From Mesostigma viride (lineage: Eukaryota; Streptophyta; Mesostigmatophyceae; Mesostigmatales; Mesostigmataceae): a stretch of DNA of 64,000 bases. The notes below the pieces were generated by a model that was given only the letters and a program-made list of their open reading frames with translations, did no database searches and was not told the origin of the DNA. The stretch is taken from contig RPFO01000079.1 of assembly GCA_009746045.1 (NCBI GenBank), forward strand, positions 1,717,285 to 1,781,284. Direction: 5' to 3'. Of this stretch, positions 6,845 to 15,776 are shown piece by piece; the stretch's first letter is position 1; the number at the start of each line of letters is the position of its first letter. Made by a program: the position numbers and the translations under genes.

Positions 6845-8446
6845 ATGGGAGCAAAAAAAGACTGCGGCCAGTTGAAATACAACGCCCTGTATCGCCGGTA
6901 CAAGGCCGGGTTGTGTCCTGACATGACCGAAGAGGAGTACCGCGCGCGTGTGGCGCTCGTTCGACCGAAGAGGGTACGGCGAGAGCGGACGGCAGGGGAT
7001 AAGGCGTTAGTTCCAGGCAGGGCAGCGTTGTCGCAGGGGGTAGCGTTGCCGCCGGGTGTGGCGATGGGGCAGCTGTTAACGCCCGCCGAGCGAGGGGCGG
7101 GTTTTGTTGGAGGGTTAGTGCCGGGGACGGGCCCTGTCGTCGATCTGGGCGAGCCTTTCGTCATGCCGGCGATGGACCCCCCCGCGACGAAGAAGCGCGA
7201 GCCGAAGACGCGAGTGCCAAAGGAGCGAGGGCCACCGAAGGCGCGCAAGATTAAGGGGTGTGACGAAGTGGCGCTGTCCACGCTGAGGGCGCGCTGGAAG
7301 CGGGGCCTGTGTCCCGACTACACCATAGAGATGGCCAGGGCGGCCGGGAAGGTCAACCCGCCGCGGGCGAAGAAAGCGCGTTTGCCGCGCTTGCCAAGGA
7401 AGGACTGCAGCGAGCTCGCGCCGAGGACGTTGAAGTCCAAATGGGCCAAGGACGAGTGCATGCACATACGGGACGAGATGATAGCGGAGTTCGGAGCGGA
7501 CGATCCGCGAGTGCGTATCCCAGCGCGAAAGACGAGAAAGCCAGTTGTCTCCGCCGCGATGGCTGCCAAGCTCGACGACTTCGCCGAGCGGTCGGGATAC
7601 TACGGGGAGCACAACGCCCCGCCGGCGTCTCTCAAGGCGTTGCGCGAGTGGATGAAACGGAAGGGGATGGCGCGCATGCCCACCAAGTGCCCCAAGACCG
7701 CATTTGCGCTCAACAAGCGCAAGGCATTGAATCAGTGCACTCGCCAGCAGCCCGTGAAGGTATTCAGGAGGGGTAGGGGGGAGGACCTGGATTACGCGTA
7801 CAGCAGCGACGAGGAGCAGGAGGCGGACATGGGCGCCGGGTTGGCCGCGAGCGGGGTCATTACGCCTTCTCCAGTCCCGCTGTCCTTGCAGCCCGTCAAG
7901 TCCGTGGTAGGGGCCGTGGAGGGTGCGGGCGGGTCGGGCTTGAAGAACTGCCACGAGCTCAGAGGCAAGGAGCTGCGGCGCGCTTGGAAGGGCGATAGGT
8001 GCAAGGGCGACTACACGCGCGAAGATTATCTGGCCGCGATGAAACGGTCAGGCGCGCTGAAAAGGGCTCCTAGCAAGGAGGGGCTTAAGAGTCTGCGCCA
8101 ACAGGCGAGGGAATGGACACGTAAGAAACAGGTGTCGCAAAAGTTCAAAGATTACTACAAGATCTACTACGACGAGGATGGGCCGTACCTGGAGAAATAT
8201 TTTGAAGCCAAGCCTAGTAATTTTAACGATGGGGAATGGTCCTGGGTGCAGCTGCAACAAAGAAAATTCAGGAAGCTGGTGGAGGCTATAAAAAAAGATA
8301 GAAAAAGGAAGGAGGCCGCACTCGCCAGGATTCAGGTGCCAGCCGGGGTGAAAACAAAACCATGGAAAGGTGTCAAGCAATACGTGAAAAATCCGGCCAA
8401 TTATGAAGATAAGGTGGAAGTTGTCGAGGACGCGATATTTGGGTGA
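6845..8446 (+). CDS. Large CX16C tandem-repeat basic protein
   Basis: A 533-residue Lys/Arg-rich protein with five copies of the repeat seen in the preceding gene, at Cys7/24, 139/156, 188/205, 282/298 and 369/386. Four of them have exactly 16 residues between the cysteines. Typical cores are CDEVALSTLRARWKRGLC and CHELRGKELRRAWKGDRC. Between repeats lie Pro/Ala/Gly-rich linkers (60-130 and 325-365) and an acidic patch (SSDEEQEAD, 320-328). The C-terminal 130 residues are a charged helical region (KDYYKIYYDEDGPYLEKYF). It follows the shorter paralogue by 67 bp on the same strand. Function is unknown; a structural or nucleic-acid-condensing virion role is a guess from composition. It ends in a frame overlapping the next small reading frame, which may be its displaced C-terminus. 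Confidence 0.7.
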   Translation: MGAKKDCGQLKYNALYRRYKAGLCPDMTEEEYRARVALVRPKRVRRERTAGDKALVPGRAALSQGVALPPGVAMGQLLTPAERGAGFVGGLVPGTGPVVDLGEPFVMPAMDPPATKKREPKTRVPKERGPPKARKIKGCDEVALSTLRARWKRGLCPDYTIEMARAAGKVNPPRAKKARLPRLPRKDCSELAPRTLKSKWAKDECMHIRDEMIAEFGADDPRVRIPARKTRKPVVSAAMAAKLDDFAERSGYYGEHNAPPASLKALREWMKRKGMARMPTKCPKTAFALNKRKALNQCTRQQPVKVFRRGRGEDLDYAYSSDEEQEADMGAGLAASGVITPSPVPLSLQPVKSVVGAVEGAGGSGLKNCHELRGKELRRAWKGDRCKGDYTREDYLAAMKRSGALKRAPSKEGLKSLRQQAREWTRKKQVSQKFKDYYKIYYDEDGPYLEKYFEAKPSNFNDGEWSWVQLQQRKFRKLVEAIKKDRKRKEAALARIQVPAGVKTKPWKGVKQYVKNPANYEDKVEVVEDAIFG

Positions 8447-8648
8447 TAAGGATACGGATGAAGAGGAGTCGGAAGATGAGTGGGAAGATGACGGGTTTAT
8501 AGACTTCGATACCACCGAAAAAGACCTCGAGGCCATCAAGCTGGCCGGGGAGGCTGTTTATGGTATACATCCGCGGAAGATTCGTAAGGAGGACAAACCT
8601 AAGAAGAACGCGAAGTTGGCGGCACGCATTCGCGGCCGGAGGGACTAG
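8403..8648 (+). CDS. Small acidic-then-basic protein or displaced C-terminus
   Basis: An 81-residue frame that overlaps the end of the preceding gene by 44 bp in another phase. Residues 17-45 are strongly acidic (DTDEEESEDEWEDD) and the tail is basic (KIRKEDKPKKNAKLAARIRGRRD). It starts with ATG at 8403, but the first 14 residues look like out-of-frame translation of the upstream gene. A single-base shift near 8440 would fuse it to the upstream protein. Both readings are possible: a real overlapping gene, or a frameshifted C-terminal extension. Confidence 0.4.
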   Translation: MKIRWKLSRTRYLGDKDTDEEESEDEWEDDGFIDFDTTEKDLEAIKLAGEAVYGIHPRKIRKEDKPKKNAKLAARIRGRRD

Positions 8649-8685
8649 ACACTCCTGATTTTTTGGTATAATCCTATGATATACG

Positions 8686-8919
8686 ATGTCCCTGATAGCC
8701 TACCTGCGCTCCTTCCGCGTGTTCGGTAGCGCCATATTCGACTGGCTTGCCACGCTGGCAGCCGGTGCCGCGTTCGCTTACTACGCGGGTGGACGCCGCT
8801 TTAGGGCGTCCGAGATAGCGGGCTGGTTCGCCGCGCTGGTCGTCGTGGGCGAGGGCCTGCACTACGCGCTAGGCCAGAACACGCCCGTCGTGAAAAAAAT
8901 AGCGGCTTCCTTGGGCTAG
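8686..8919 (+). CDS. Small two-helix membrane protein
   Basis: A 77-residue protein with two hydrophobic segments (IFDWLATLAAGAAFAYYAG, about 17-35, and IAGWFAALVVVGEGLHYAL, about 44-62) separated by a basic turn (GRRFRASE). The N-terminus is basic. The predicted topology is a helical hairpin in a membrane, as in many small viral envelope or inner-membrane proteins. The sequence GGTATAATCCTATGATATACG precedes the ATG, a promoter-like AT-rich patch. The family is not recognised. Confidence 0.65.
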   Translation: MSLIAYLRSFRVFGSAIFDWLATLAAGAAFAYYAGGRRFRASEIAGWFAALVVVGEGLHYALGQNTPVVKKIAASLG

Positions 8920-8939
8920 AAGCCGCAAACAATGTGACG

Positions 8940-8946
8940 TACTATA
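8940..8946 (+). promoter_or_regulatory. TACTATA start-proximal motif
   Basis: TACTATA at 8940-8946 followed by AA and the ATG at 8949. It is the same motif as before 5875 and close to those before 16763 and 17160. Confidence 0.4.
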
Positions 8947-8948
8947 AA

Positions 8949-9344
8949 ATGCCTCGCGCCATCAAAGAAAAGGAGGTCCAGGCAGCCTACAGCGCAAAGT
9001 TCGGGGGCAGGCGCGAGGTGGTCTGCACCGGGGGGAAGATAGACATCCTGGACGACGCGAGGGGCAGGATCGTCGAGGTGAAGGAATGGGGCAACTGGAT
9101 GTACGGCGTGGGCCAGCTCATCTCGTACGGGAAGGACTACCCCGCCCACCGCAAGGAGCTGCACCTGTTCAGGGCCGAGTCGTCCGCGAACGTGACGCCG
9201 GAGAAGCTGAAGCACATCCTGAGCGTGTGCAAGGTGGCAAAGATAGCCGTGACGCTGCATGAGAGCGTGGGGCTGCGACTACCGGTCGATCCTCCCGTAT
9301 GGAGGCGTATCGCGTGTTGCAACATAAAGGTAGCCGCGGAATGA
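8949..9344 (+). CDS. PD-(D/E)XK nuclease-like protein
   Basis: A 131-residue protein matching the restriction-endonuclease-like core: GGKIDILDD with Asp32, then RIVEVKEW with Glu43 and Lys45 (the E-x-K of the active site), followed by GVGQLISYGKDYP with Gln56 in motif IV, and the LHLF strand (71-74). This layout is that of small PD-(D/E)XK nucleases found in large DNA viruses and bacteria. The ATG at 8949 lies 2 bp after TACTATA. An in-frame GTG at 8934 would add five residues that include this motif, so the ATG is preferred. The likely role is DNA cleavage or repair during infection. The catalytic residues are all present, so it may be active. Confidence 0.75.
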   Translation: MPRAIKEKEVQAAYSAKFGGRREVVCTGGKIDILDDARGRIVEVKEWGNWMYGVGQLISYGKDYPAHRKELHLFRAESSANVTPEKLKHILSVCKVAKIAVTLHESVGLRLPVDPPVWRRIACCNIKVAAE

Positions 9345-9386
9345 TCGCGTTCGTAAAAAAAAGCTGCTCCTCTAAGTACACGTGCG

Positions 9387-10205
9387 ATGAAGAAGTGCAA
9401 TGCGAGGACCGCTTCCGGCGGGGGGTGCAGAAAAATGGTACAGGCTGGGAGATGCCACATCCACAGGGGGCAGCGGAGCGTGTCCGGTCACGGGATGCGG
9501 TCCAAGTCGAGCAAGCGCTCCTACATGGAGATGGAGGCCGGCGTGAGGAAGGACCCGGACGACCCGCTGAACATCTCCCTCCGCCTCGCCTGGTTGAACC
9601 GGCCCCAGCCGACCGGCCCCGCGCTGCAGGAGCCGAAGAAGTTCGCGCACGGGACGGGCGCGTACAGGAGCACACGCCGCGTAGGCTACAGACACAGGCG
9701 CCGGATGCGGGCGGGCGACGTGGACGAGATCACGGGAGCGATGGGCAGCGTTAGTCTGAACGAACCGAAAGCAGGCGGGGGGGTGAACATGTTGGTAAAC
9801 GGCGGACCTGACCCCGAGTGGCGCGACATGAACAGCGCTACATATGACGGCGTGGAGAAACTCGCACTCGCAACGCCCGAAGTTAGCGACCTGGATCGTT
9901 TGAACTACGGGGCGGCCATGGGGAAGGCGAAACACGGGGAGATAAAAAGGGAACTAATACGAAAATACGAAGATGTTGTCGCACAACAGATTAAACAAGC
10001 AAAAGAGAAGTTATTAAGTAATATCAGGGAAGAGCCAAAGTGGGCCTCTTCGGAATATAAATCGAAACCGGACTACAACAAGTTGCGCTTAGCGCATTTA
10101 CAAGAGCGTGCCGATGCGCTTACCGAATTGAAACGGGTAAGAGATCCTAACTACCCGCCTAAACGTATCGCAACTCGACTACGGTACGGCCGCAACGGTA
10201 TTTAG
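9387..10205 (+). CDS. CCCH-headed basic protein
   Basis: A 272-residue basic protein. Its N-terminus carries C4-x9-C14-x8-C23-x2-H26 with a TASGGGC turn, a small zinc-knuckle-like module of the kind seen in many giant virus and phage proteins with CxxxTxxGxxC...CxxH. An Arg-rich stretch (YRSTRRVGYRHRRRMR, about 93-108) follows. The last 100 residues are predicted helical and Lys/Glu-rich (IKRELIRKYEDVVAQQIKQAKEKLL), probably a coiled coil. The minus-strand gene at 13500-14858 starts with the same module. Function is unknown; a virion or nucleic-acid-associated structural protein is likely. It converges with the fibre-like gene at 10240, leaving 34 bp between the stops. Confidence 0.6.
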   Translation: MKKCNARTASGGGCRKMVQAGRCHIHRGQRSVSGHGMRSKSSKRSYMEMEAGVRKDPDDPLNISLRLAWLNRPQPTGPALQEPKKFAHGTGAYRSTRRVGYRHRRRMRAGDVDEITGAMGSVSLNEPKAGGGVNMLVNGGPDPEWRDMNSATYDGVEKLALATPEVSDLDRLNYGAAMGKAKHGEIKRELIRKYEDVVAQQIKQAKEKLLSNIREEPKWASSEYKSKPDYNKLRLAHLQERADALTELKRVRDPNYPPKRIATRLRYGRNGI

Positions 10206-10239
10206 ACGACATGAATGCAGTCTATAAAGCGGCTCGTGT

Positions 10240-13200
10240 CTAGAAGGACATCTGGCTCTCGCTCACGACCGATGCGGTGGCGGCACCGATGGCGCCCATC
10301 GTGTTGCCGGACGTCACCGTGTTAGGGGCCGGGTTCACGCCCACCCACCCGTTCAGACCCCCCGAGCCCCGCACCTTCACCAGCTGCAGGCCCTCGTTGT
10401 TGGAGATGCGGAAGCCGTACGTCACCGTCTGGTCCGCCGCGTACATCTCCTTCCACCCGTACAGCAGCGTGTTCGCGGCCGTGATGGCCGCGGCCTTCAG
10501 CCGCACGTCGTCGAACGACAGCGTGTAGCCCGCCTGCGCCTTGCCCGGCCCCAGCGTCAGGGTCGGGGTCGCGCCCACGTCCACCGACGACGCGATGGTC
10601 GCCGCAAGCACGCCGTCCACGTACAGCTTGGTGGAGGACAGCGAGTCGTCGCGAACCACCGCGAACACGAACGGGGTCGAGCCCACCACCGCGCTCGAGC
10701 TCTCCGCGGTCGTGGTCCCGTCCGTGATGGTCATGTGCCCGGAGTTGGTCACGGTGACCCGCGTCATCGCGGTCCCGCCCTGGTAGGAGGCCAGGATCAT
10801 GCCGTTCGCCGCCGCCGCCGCCAGGTCCGCCCCCGGCAGCACCTTGGCCACGATCGTGAAGGTGGAGTTGGGCAGGCTGGTGGCGCACGTGGCGCTCTGC
10901 GTCCCGCTGGCGTCCACGTTCAGGGTCCCGCCGGCCACCGCGGCCCCGCCCACGAGCGTCATGGTCTTGCTGCCGACCTCGGACACCGCGCCCGAGTTGA
11001 ACTCCCAGCGCACGTCGTCGGCGCCGGAGGCCAGGCTGGCCAGGTTCACGTTGGTGCCCGGCGCCTCGCGGTCGGCGGTGACGATCGTGCGTGACAGCAG
11101 CAGCTGGCCGCCCTCCAGGTGCCAGTAGGAGCCGGTGTAGTCGCCCTTGTCCTGCGAGGTCTCGCCCGCTCCCATGTGCCAGGTCAGCGCGCGGTTGGAG
11201 TAGGACGCGCTGCCGTCCACGAACAGGCCCGAGTTGTCCGCGGCGACGTTCGTAGATGCCACGCCCTTCTTCAGCGTGAAGTAGTCGATCGAGTAGTTCT
11301 GGTTGGCCGAGGCTACCGTGTTGCCGAACATGATGGTGTTGGCGAAACTCGAATCCCGATAATAGACGTCCGCGATGTTGAATGTCGAGCTGGCGCCGCC
11401 GCCGTATGTCATCGTCGTGTACGCCCCTCCGTCCTTGTTGTAGGAAAGCGTCATGAGCCCGCTGGGCCTAGCGAGATTGATCTTAAAAATGTAGGTGCCC
11501 GCCGCGGTCAGGAAGCTGTGTGTGTCGGTGTAATAGTGAGACCCGCTGCTGATCTTCTGCACGTACAACCACACACCTCCGGCGTGAGTTCCGAACCTGA
11601 TAAAAGAGGTACCGCTTCCGGACTGCTCCAAAGCAAAGAATTGAATGTCTCCCCCCCCGCTGGTCGTCAGCGCGCTCGTGATGGTGATGGGAAACTCGAT
11701 AGTGATACTGTCGCTGGTCAGGTTAATAACAGACGATGGAATGTTAGTGTATGCTGACGGGTAGTAAAAGGCCGCTCGCGAGGAAGTGGTGGTATCGATG
11801 ACGAGTTTGCCTCCGGTGACAGACGATCCGGAGAACGTTGACAGGTTGATGTTGTAGGCAGGGATCGCGTTGGCCGAGTTGGTGAACTGGAAGTCCATGA
11901 TCGTCGCCGACCCGGGCTGGTAGCCCACCTTCACGGTCTTGTCCATGATCTCCAGGTTCCCGCTCGCGTTCGTGCTGTCGATCACACCCGCCACCTGCAG
12001 GTCGCCTCCCACCACCGTGTTGCCGGTGCTCGTGATGGTGGTGGAGCCCGTGAGCGCGCCCGTCACCGCCACCGTGCCGCCCGTGCTGGTCAATTCCAAA
12101 TTGCCCGCGCTCGTCGTCACCTTGCCGCTGCCGCCCGCCGTGCTCGTCAGCGTCAGGTCCTTCGCCACCGCCACGGAGGTGCTGCCCGTGCTAATGCTGT
12201 TGTTCGTCACGGTCAGCCCGCCCACGTTCAGCGCGTTGGCCGCCGCGCCCGCGGAGGTGAGCGAGAGCGTGCCGCTGCTGGTCGTGATGCCGGCCGTCTT
12301 CACCTTCACGCTGTCGATCACGACCGACCCCGTGCCGTTGGACGACAGGGTCAGGTCCGCGTTGGTCACGTTGTTGCTGATGCCCGAGGTCTTCACCTTC
12401 ACGTTGTCCATGAGCAGCGACCCGGTGCCGTTGGACGACAGGGTCAGGTCCGCGTTGGTCACGTTGTTGCTGATGCCGGACGTCTTCACGCGTACGTTAT
12501 CCACCAGAACGGCACCTGTGCCATTCGAGGACAGAGACAGGTCGGTGTTCGTCAGGTTGTTGCTGATGGCCGAGGCCTTCATCTTCACATTGTCGACCAC
12601 CACAGCCGCGGTGCCATTGGAGAAGAGAGTCAGGTCGGTGTCAGTCACGTTGTTGCTGATGGCGGAGGCCTTCATCTTGACGTTGTCAACCACCACAGCC
12701 GCAGTGCCATTAGAGGAGAGAGTCAGGTCGGTGTTCGTCACGTTGTTGCTGATGGCCGAGGCCTTCATCTTCACGTTGTCAACCACCACAGCCGCAGTGC
12801 CATTCGAGGAGAGAGTGAGGTCGGTGTCAGCCATGTTGTTGCTGATGCCCGAGGACTTTACCTTCACGTTGTCCAGCAGCACGGCCCCCGCGCCGTTGGA
12901 CGCCATCGTCAAGTTGCCGTCGCCGGTGGAGGAGGACACGGACGCGTTTGTCACCGTCACGCCGCCCACCTGGAGCGCGTTCGCGGCCGACCCGCCCGAG
13001 CTCAGCGCCAAAGTGCCGCTGGAGGTGGTCACCGCGTTGTCGGTGAACTTGACGCCCTCGACCAGCACCGACTTGGTGGCCCCGCCCGAGACGGTCAGGT
13101 CCACGTCGGAGGCCGGCGAGAGGGAGGCCGCGGAGGCGACCACGTCGGCCACGCGCACCGAGCCGGCGTCGGAGGACAGAACCAGGCTGCCGGAGGAGGA

Positions 13201-13449
13201 GTTGACGGTGCTGCCGTCGACGGTCACGTTGTCGACCGACAGCGCGCCGTCGATGCCCATGGACCCGATCACCTTGAAGCGCTTGGACGCGCTGGGGCCG
13301 AACCCGCTGTTGGGCCGGATGACGATGCTGTCCTGCGCCTTGATGACGAGGTCCTTCACGCTCGCGGCGGGGTCGAGGTCGCCCAGGAGCGCGGTGGAGT
13401 AGACGCGGCCGTAGCGCACGTCGCTAAGCTGTTCCAGAGCGGTAGACAT
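10240..13449 (-). CDS. Fibre/adhesin-like beta-repeat protein
   Basis: A 1069-residue Ser/Thr/Gly/Ala-rich protein with almost no Cys. After a short head (1-60) comes a long region of beta-strand repeats. The centre (about 190-400) has near-identical 31-residue units such as ISNNVTNTDLTLSSNGTAAV, encoded by 93-bp DNA repeats. About 500-720 and 760-1010 look like two concanavalin-A/LamG-like jelly-roll modules, for example LYVDGVLAATIASS with SFDDVRLKAAAI, a classic LamG tail. The architecture (beta-helix stalk plus carbohydrate-binding heads) is that of a viral fibre or tail-spike. No signal peptide or membrane segment is seen, which suits an intracellularly assembled virion surface protein. 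The ATG at 13449 is preceded, on its strand, by GGTATAGGTACCATCCC. The host-attachment role is inferred from architecture. Confidence 0.7.
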   Translation of the reverse strand: MSTALEQLSDVRYGRVYSTALLGDLDPAASVKDLVIKAQDSIVIRPNSGFGPSASKRFKVIGSMGIDGALSVDNVTVDGSTVNSSSGSLVLSSDAGSVRVADVVASAASLSPASDVDLTVSGGATKSVLVEGVKFTDNAVTTSSGTLALSSGGSAANALQVGGVTVTNASVSSSTGDGNLTMASNGAGAVLLDNVKVKSSGISNNMADTDLTLSSNGTAAVVVDNVKMKASAISNNVTNTDLTLSSNGTAAVVVDNVKMKASAISNNVTDTDLTLFSNGTAAVVVDNVKMKASAISNNLTNTDLSLSSNGTGAVLVDNVRVKTSGISNNVTNADLTLSSNGTGSLLMDNVKVKTSGISNNVTNADLTLSSNGTGSVVIDSVKVKTAGITTSSGTLSLTSAGAAANALNVGGLTVTNNSISTGSTSVAVAKDLTLTSTAGGSGKVTTSAGNLELTSTGGTVAVTGALTGSTTITSTGNTVVGGDLQVAGVIDSTNASGNLEIMDKTVKVGYQPGSATIMDFQFTNSANAIPAYNINLSTFSGSSVTGGKLVIDTTTSSRAAFYYPSAYTNIPSSVINLTSDSITIEFPITITSALTTSGGGDIQFFALEQSGSGTSFIRFGTHAGGVWLYVQKISSGSHYYTDTHSFLTAAGTYIFKINLARPSGLMTLSYNKDGGAYTTMTYGGGASSTFNIADVYYRDSSFANTIMFGNTVASANQNYSIDYFTLKKGVASTNVAADNSGLFVDGSASYSNRALTWHMGAGETSQDKGDYTGSYWHLEGGQLLLSRTIVTADREAPGTNVNLASLASGADDVRWEFNSGAVSEVGSKTMTLVGGAAVAGGTLNVDASGTQSATCATSLPNSTFTIVAKVLPGADLAAAAANGMILASYQGGTAMTRVTVTNSGHMTITDGTTTAESSSAVVGSTPFVFAVVRDDSLSSTKLYVDGVLAATIASSVDVGATPTLTLGPGKAQAGYTLSFDDVRLKAAAITAANTLLYGWKEMYAADQTVTYGFRISNNEGLQLVKVRGSGGLNGWVGVNPAPNTVTSGNTMGAIGAATASVVSESQMSF
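12250..12890 (-). repeat. 93-bp coding repeats in the fibre gene
   Basis: About seven consecutive 93-bp units encode the 31-residue beta repeat. Neighbouring units differ at few positions, with mostly conservative changes (VKMKASAISNN versus VKVKTSGISNN). Such arrays change copy number easily and would alter stalk length. Confidence 0.75.
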
Positions 13450-13499
13450 GGGATGGTACCTATACCCCTATGCGCAGATAATATTTATGCTGGCCTCCG

Positions 13500-14055
13500 T
13501 CACGGCCGATAGCGGGCCCACCTGTACTTGTTCGCCCGCGCGCCCCGCGCCGACCGAGCGGCGGCGCGCCTTCTCGCGGGGCCGCGCCGGGTGGCACGCA
13601 TGGGGGTGTACCCGACGGCGTACCGCTTGTACCCGGCGCCATACTCGTCGTCGGAGTCGCTCAGGGTCTTGAAGTGGTCCGCCTCGGGGAGCCAGAAGTT
13701 GTCGGGGTAGTGGTCCGGGTCGTCGTAGTCGAAGATGTTGAACGCCGCGACCCCGTGCTTCTTGCCCCGGGGCCTGCGTATCACGCACCGGCCGTTCGCG
13801 CCCAGCCCGATCGTCGACGCGGCCTGTGCGCGGCCCGTCAAGCGGCTCCTGGGATCCCTGCAGTACGTGCTCATGGGCACGTACATGTTCTGATTGGAGA
13901 CGGGCCTGAACCCGATGTAGTCGTCGTCATCGGAATCGTCGGACGACACCGATGGCGTGGGGGGGGCGGCGGCGGCACGGGCTAAACGGGCCGCTCGGGC
14001 CGCTCGGGCCGCCGCGAGAGGATCGATTGGGGGTCCTGGAGGACGGGGAGGGGCA

Positions 14056-14086
<31 letters not shown>

Positions 14087-14858
14087 GCAGAGGGCCTGGA
14101 GGAGGGGGAGCGGGGGCAGCGGAAGCAGAGGCGGTAGGATCAGGGGCAGGGGCAGCAGCGATGTTTAGATCCTTAAATGGCGTTTCGTGCATCTCCCTTG
14201 CGACCTTGTCGTATTGGTTTATTTGTTTGTTCAAATCACCTTTACCCCTCTCAACAGCGTCCTTGACATCCTCTAACGCGTCACGTAACTTTCCGCGCAT
14301 GTGAATATCTTTAATGATCAACTGCATGTCCAGTTCTACATTTCCCATTCTCCGTTTGATTTGGGCCATGTCGTAGATATCATCTGTGATAAGTTTGTCC
14401 TTTTTGTACCGGTCCTTATCCTTTCCTACGCCAGGAATTTTGTCTATTTCCTCTTTTCTTTCATCAATTCGTTTTGCTAGACTTTTCAACTCAGCATGAT
14501 GTGTTTTAATTTGTTCAGCACGCTCACGAACACGTTCATTTTGCGTTATCAGATGTTTTTCAAGGTACGCCAACTTTTCGTCGACAGGTACAAGTCTAAC
14601 CAGTTTTTTCTCTTTTGGTAGTGCCCACCCCCCGCCCACTCTTTCCACCCCCCCCGCCCGCATCCTGTGCTTACGCCCCCGCCCCCCCCCCGCCTTCCGG
14701 GCCGCGACCCTGTGCGCCGCCCTAGGCGCGACCGCGCGCCCCGCGCCCGCCCCGTGGCTCGCGCACCGCCCGTCCCGCCCCAGCCCCACGCGCCTCCGGC
14801 ACCTACCCCCCCCGCTCGTTGTCCCGCCGCACTCCTTCGCGATACAATTCCCGCGCAT
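13500..14858 (-). CDS. CCCH-headed coiled-coil, polyproline protein
   Basis: A 452-residue protein in distinct blocks: a C10-x9-C20-x11-C32-x2-H35 module like that of the gene at 9387, an Arg/Gly/Ala-rich stretch (to about 75), a charged coiled coil (about 80-215), a polyproline block (about 240-285), an acidic SDDSDDDDY patch (about 315-325), a mixed domain containing YRCDPRSRL-like and IFDYDDPDHYPDNFWLP sequences, and an Arg-rich tail (RRGPARRRAAARSARGAR). The ATG at 14858 follows GGTATGG, resembling the region before 13449. An ATG at 14876 would add six residues. It lies 50 bp upstream of the fibre-like gene on the same strand. A structural, possibly DNA-binding virion protein is likely, but no family is recognised. 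Confidence 0.6.
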
Positions 14859-14954
14859 ACTAGGCAACCATACCATCCGCGCACATTATTTTTAACCCGC
14901 ACCTCACCCCGCCACGACCCGACTCGCCCCGACCCCCGCCAACGCCCTCTCGCC

Positions 14955-15493
14955 TTGGATAGCCTTCTCCACCACGAAAAAGAGAAGCCTATCCAACATC
15001 CTGCCTCTCCCCGCCCTCCCGCCCCCCCTCAATTTTCCACCCCGAGAGAAGCCTATCCAACAACATTGCTCGAGAACCTCTGCTCGACACCTCTTAAATT
15101 TACTCGACCCCTCTCCAGCCCCTCCCGCCCTCCCAGTTTGGATAGCCTTCTCCTGGATAGCCTTCTTTTTCGACCCCCTCCACCAACTATTATTCCCCCC
15201 AGCCCTATACCCCCCATGCATATACCCCCCCCCAAAATTTTTTCCTTAGCCCATATTATTCTTCGCCTTTACCCCCAAAAAAGAAGTCTATCCAAGAGAA
15301 GCCTATCCAAACTCGACCCCCGAGAACCCCTGATCGAGGGGCGAACAAATTTAAGACGCCCTCTCCAGCCATTCCCGACCGATGGTCGTGGATAGGCTTC
15401 TCCCCGGCAAAACAATTGCCGCAGCCTGAGAAACCCGCCCCGAGCGAAAACGTGGATAGCCTTCTCTTTTTCGACCCGGAGAAGCCTATCCAG
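14955..15493. repeat. 14-bp TGGATAGGCTTCTC motif array A
   Basis: Ten copies of TGGATAG(G/C)CTTCTC or its complement GAGAAGCCTATCCA at about 14955, 14982, 15046, 15137, 15154, 15282, 15296, 15389, 15453 and 15479. They occur in both orientations and bound cassettes of 50-115 bp. Opposed pairs can form 14-15-bp hairpins. A second array with homologous cassettes lies at 17657-18197, and its mirror image at about 30130-30680. The array does not encode a convincing protein. Confidence 0.85.
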
Positions 15494-15559
15494 CCTCTCC
15501 GGCCCCGCCCACGCATCCACGCGGTGCGCGAACCGCCACGCGCGCCACGCACCGCCCCT

Positions 15560-15776
15560 GCCGCGCTGACCTGCCCCCCCCCCCCCTGCCCCCTGCCCTC
15601 CCCCTGCCCCCCCCTGCCCCCCTGCACTGCCCCCCGCCCCCCTGCACTGCCCCCCGCCCCCCTGCACTGCCCCCCGCCCCTAATGCCGCCAGACGCCCCC
15701 CTGCCCCTAACTGCCCCTGACGCCGCCACACGCCCCCCTGCCCCTAACTGCCCCTGACGCCGCCACACGCCCCCCA
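15560..15776. repeat. C-rich minisatellite
   Basis: Tandem CTGCACTGCCCCCCGCCCCC units (about 15590-15680) pass into two copies of a ~37-bp unit containing ACGCCCCCCTGCCCCTAACT. This is low-complexity and non-coding, between the motif array and the start of the palindrome arm. Confidence 0.7.

Noticed and set aside
11939..13402. A 487-residue frame antisense to the fibre-like gene
   Set aside because: It is the complement of the 93-bp coding repeats and lacks any domain; the minus-strand frame is longer, starts at a promoter-like site and reads as a beta-repeat protein.
14667..15395. 242-residue Pro/Ser/Leu-rich frame
   Set aside because: It is the translation of the 14-bp motif array and C-rich DNA, with repeated SLLLDSLL peptides from the motif; not a gene.
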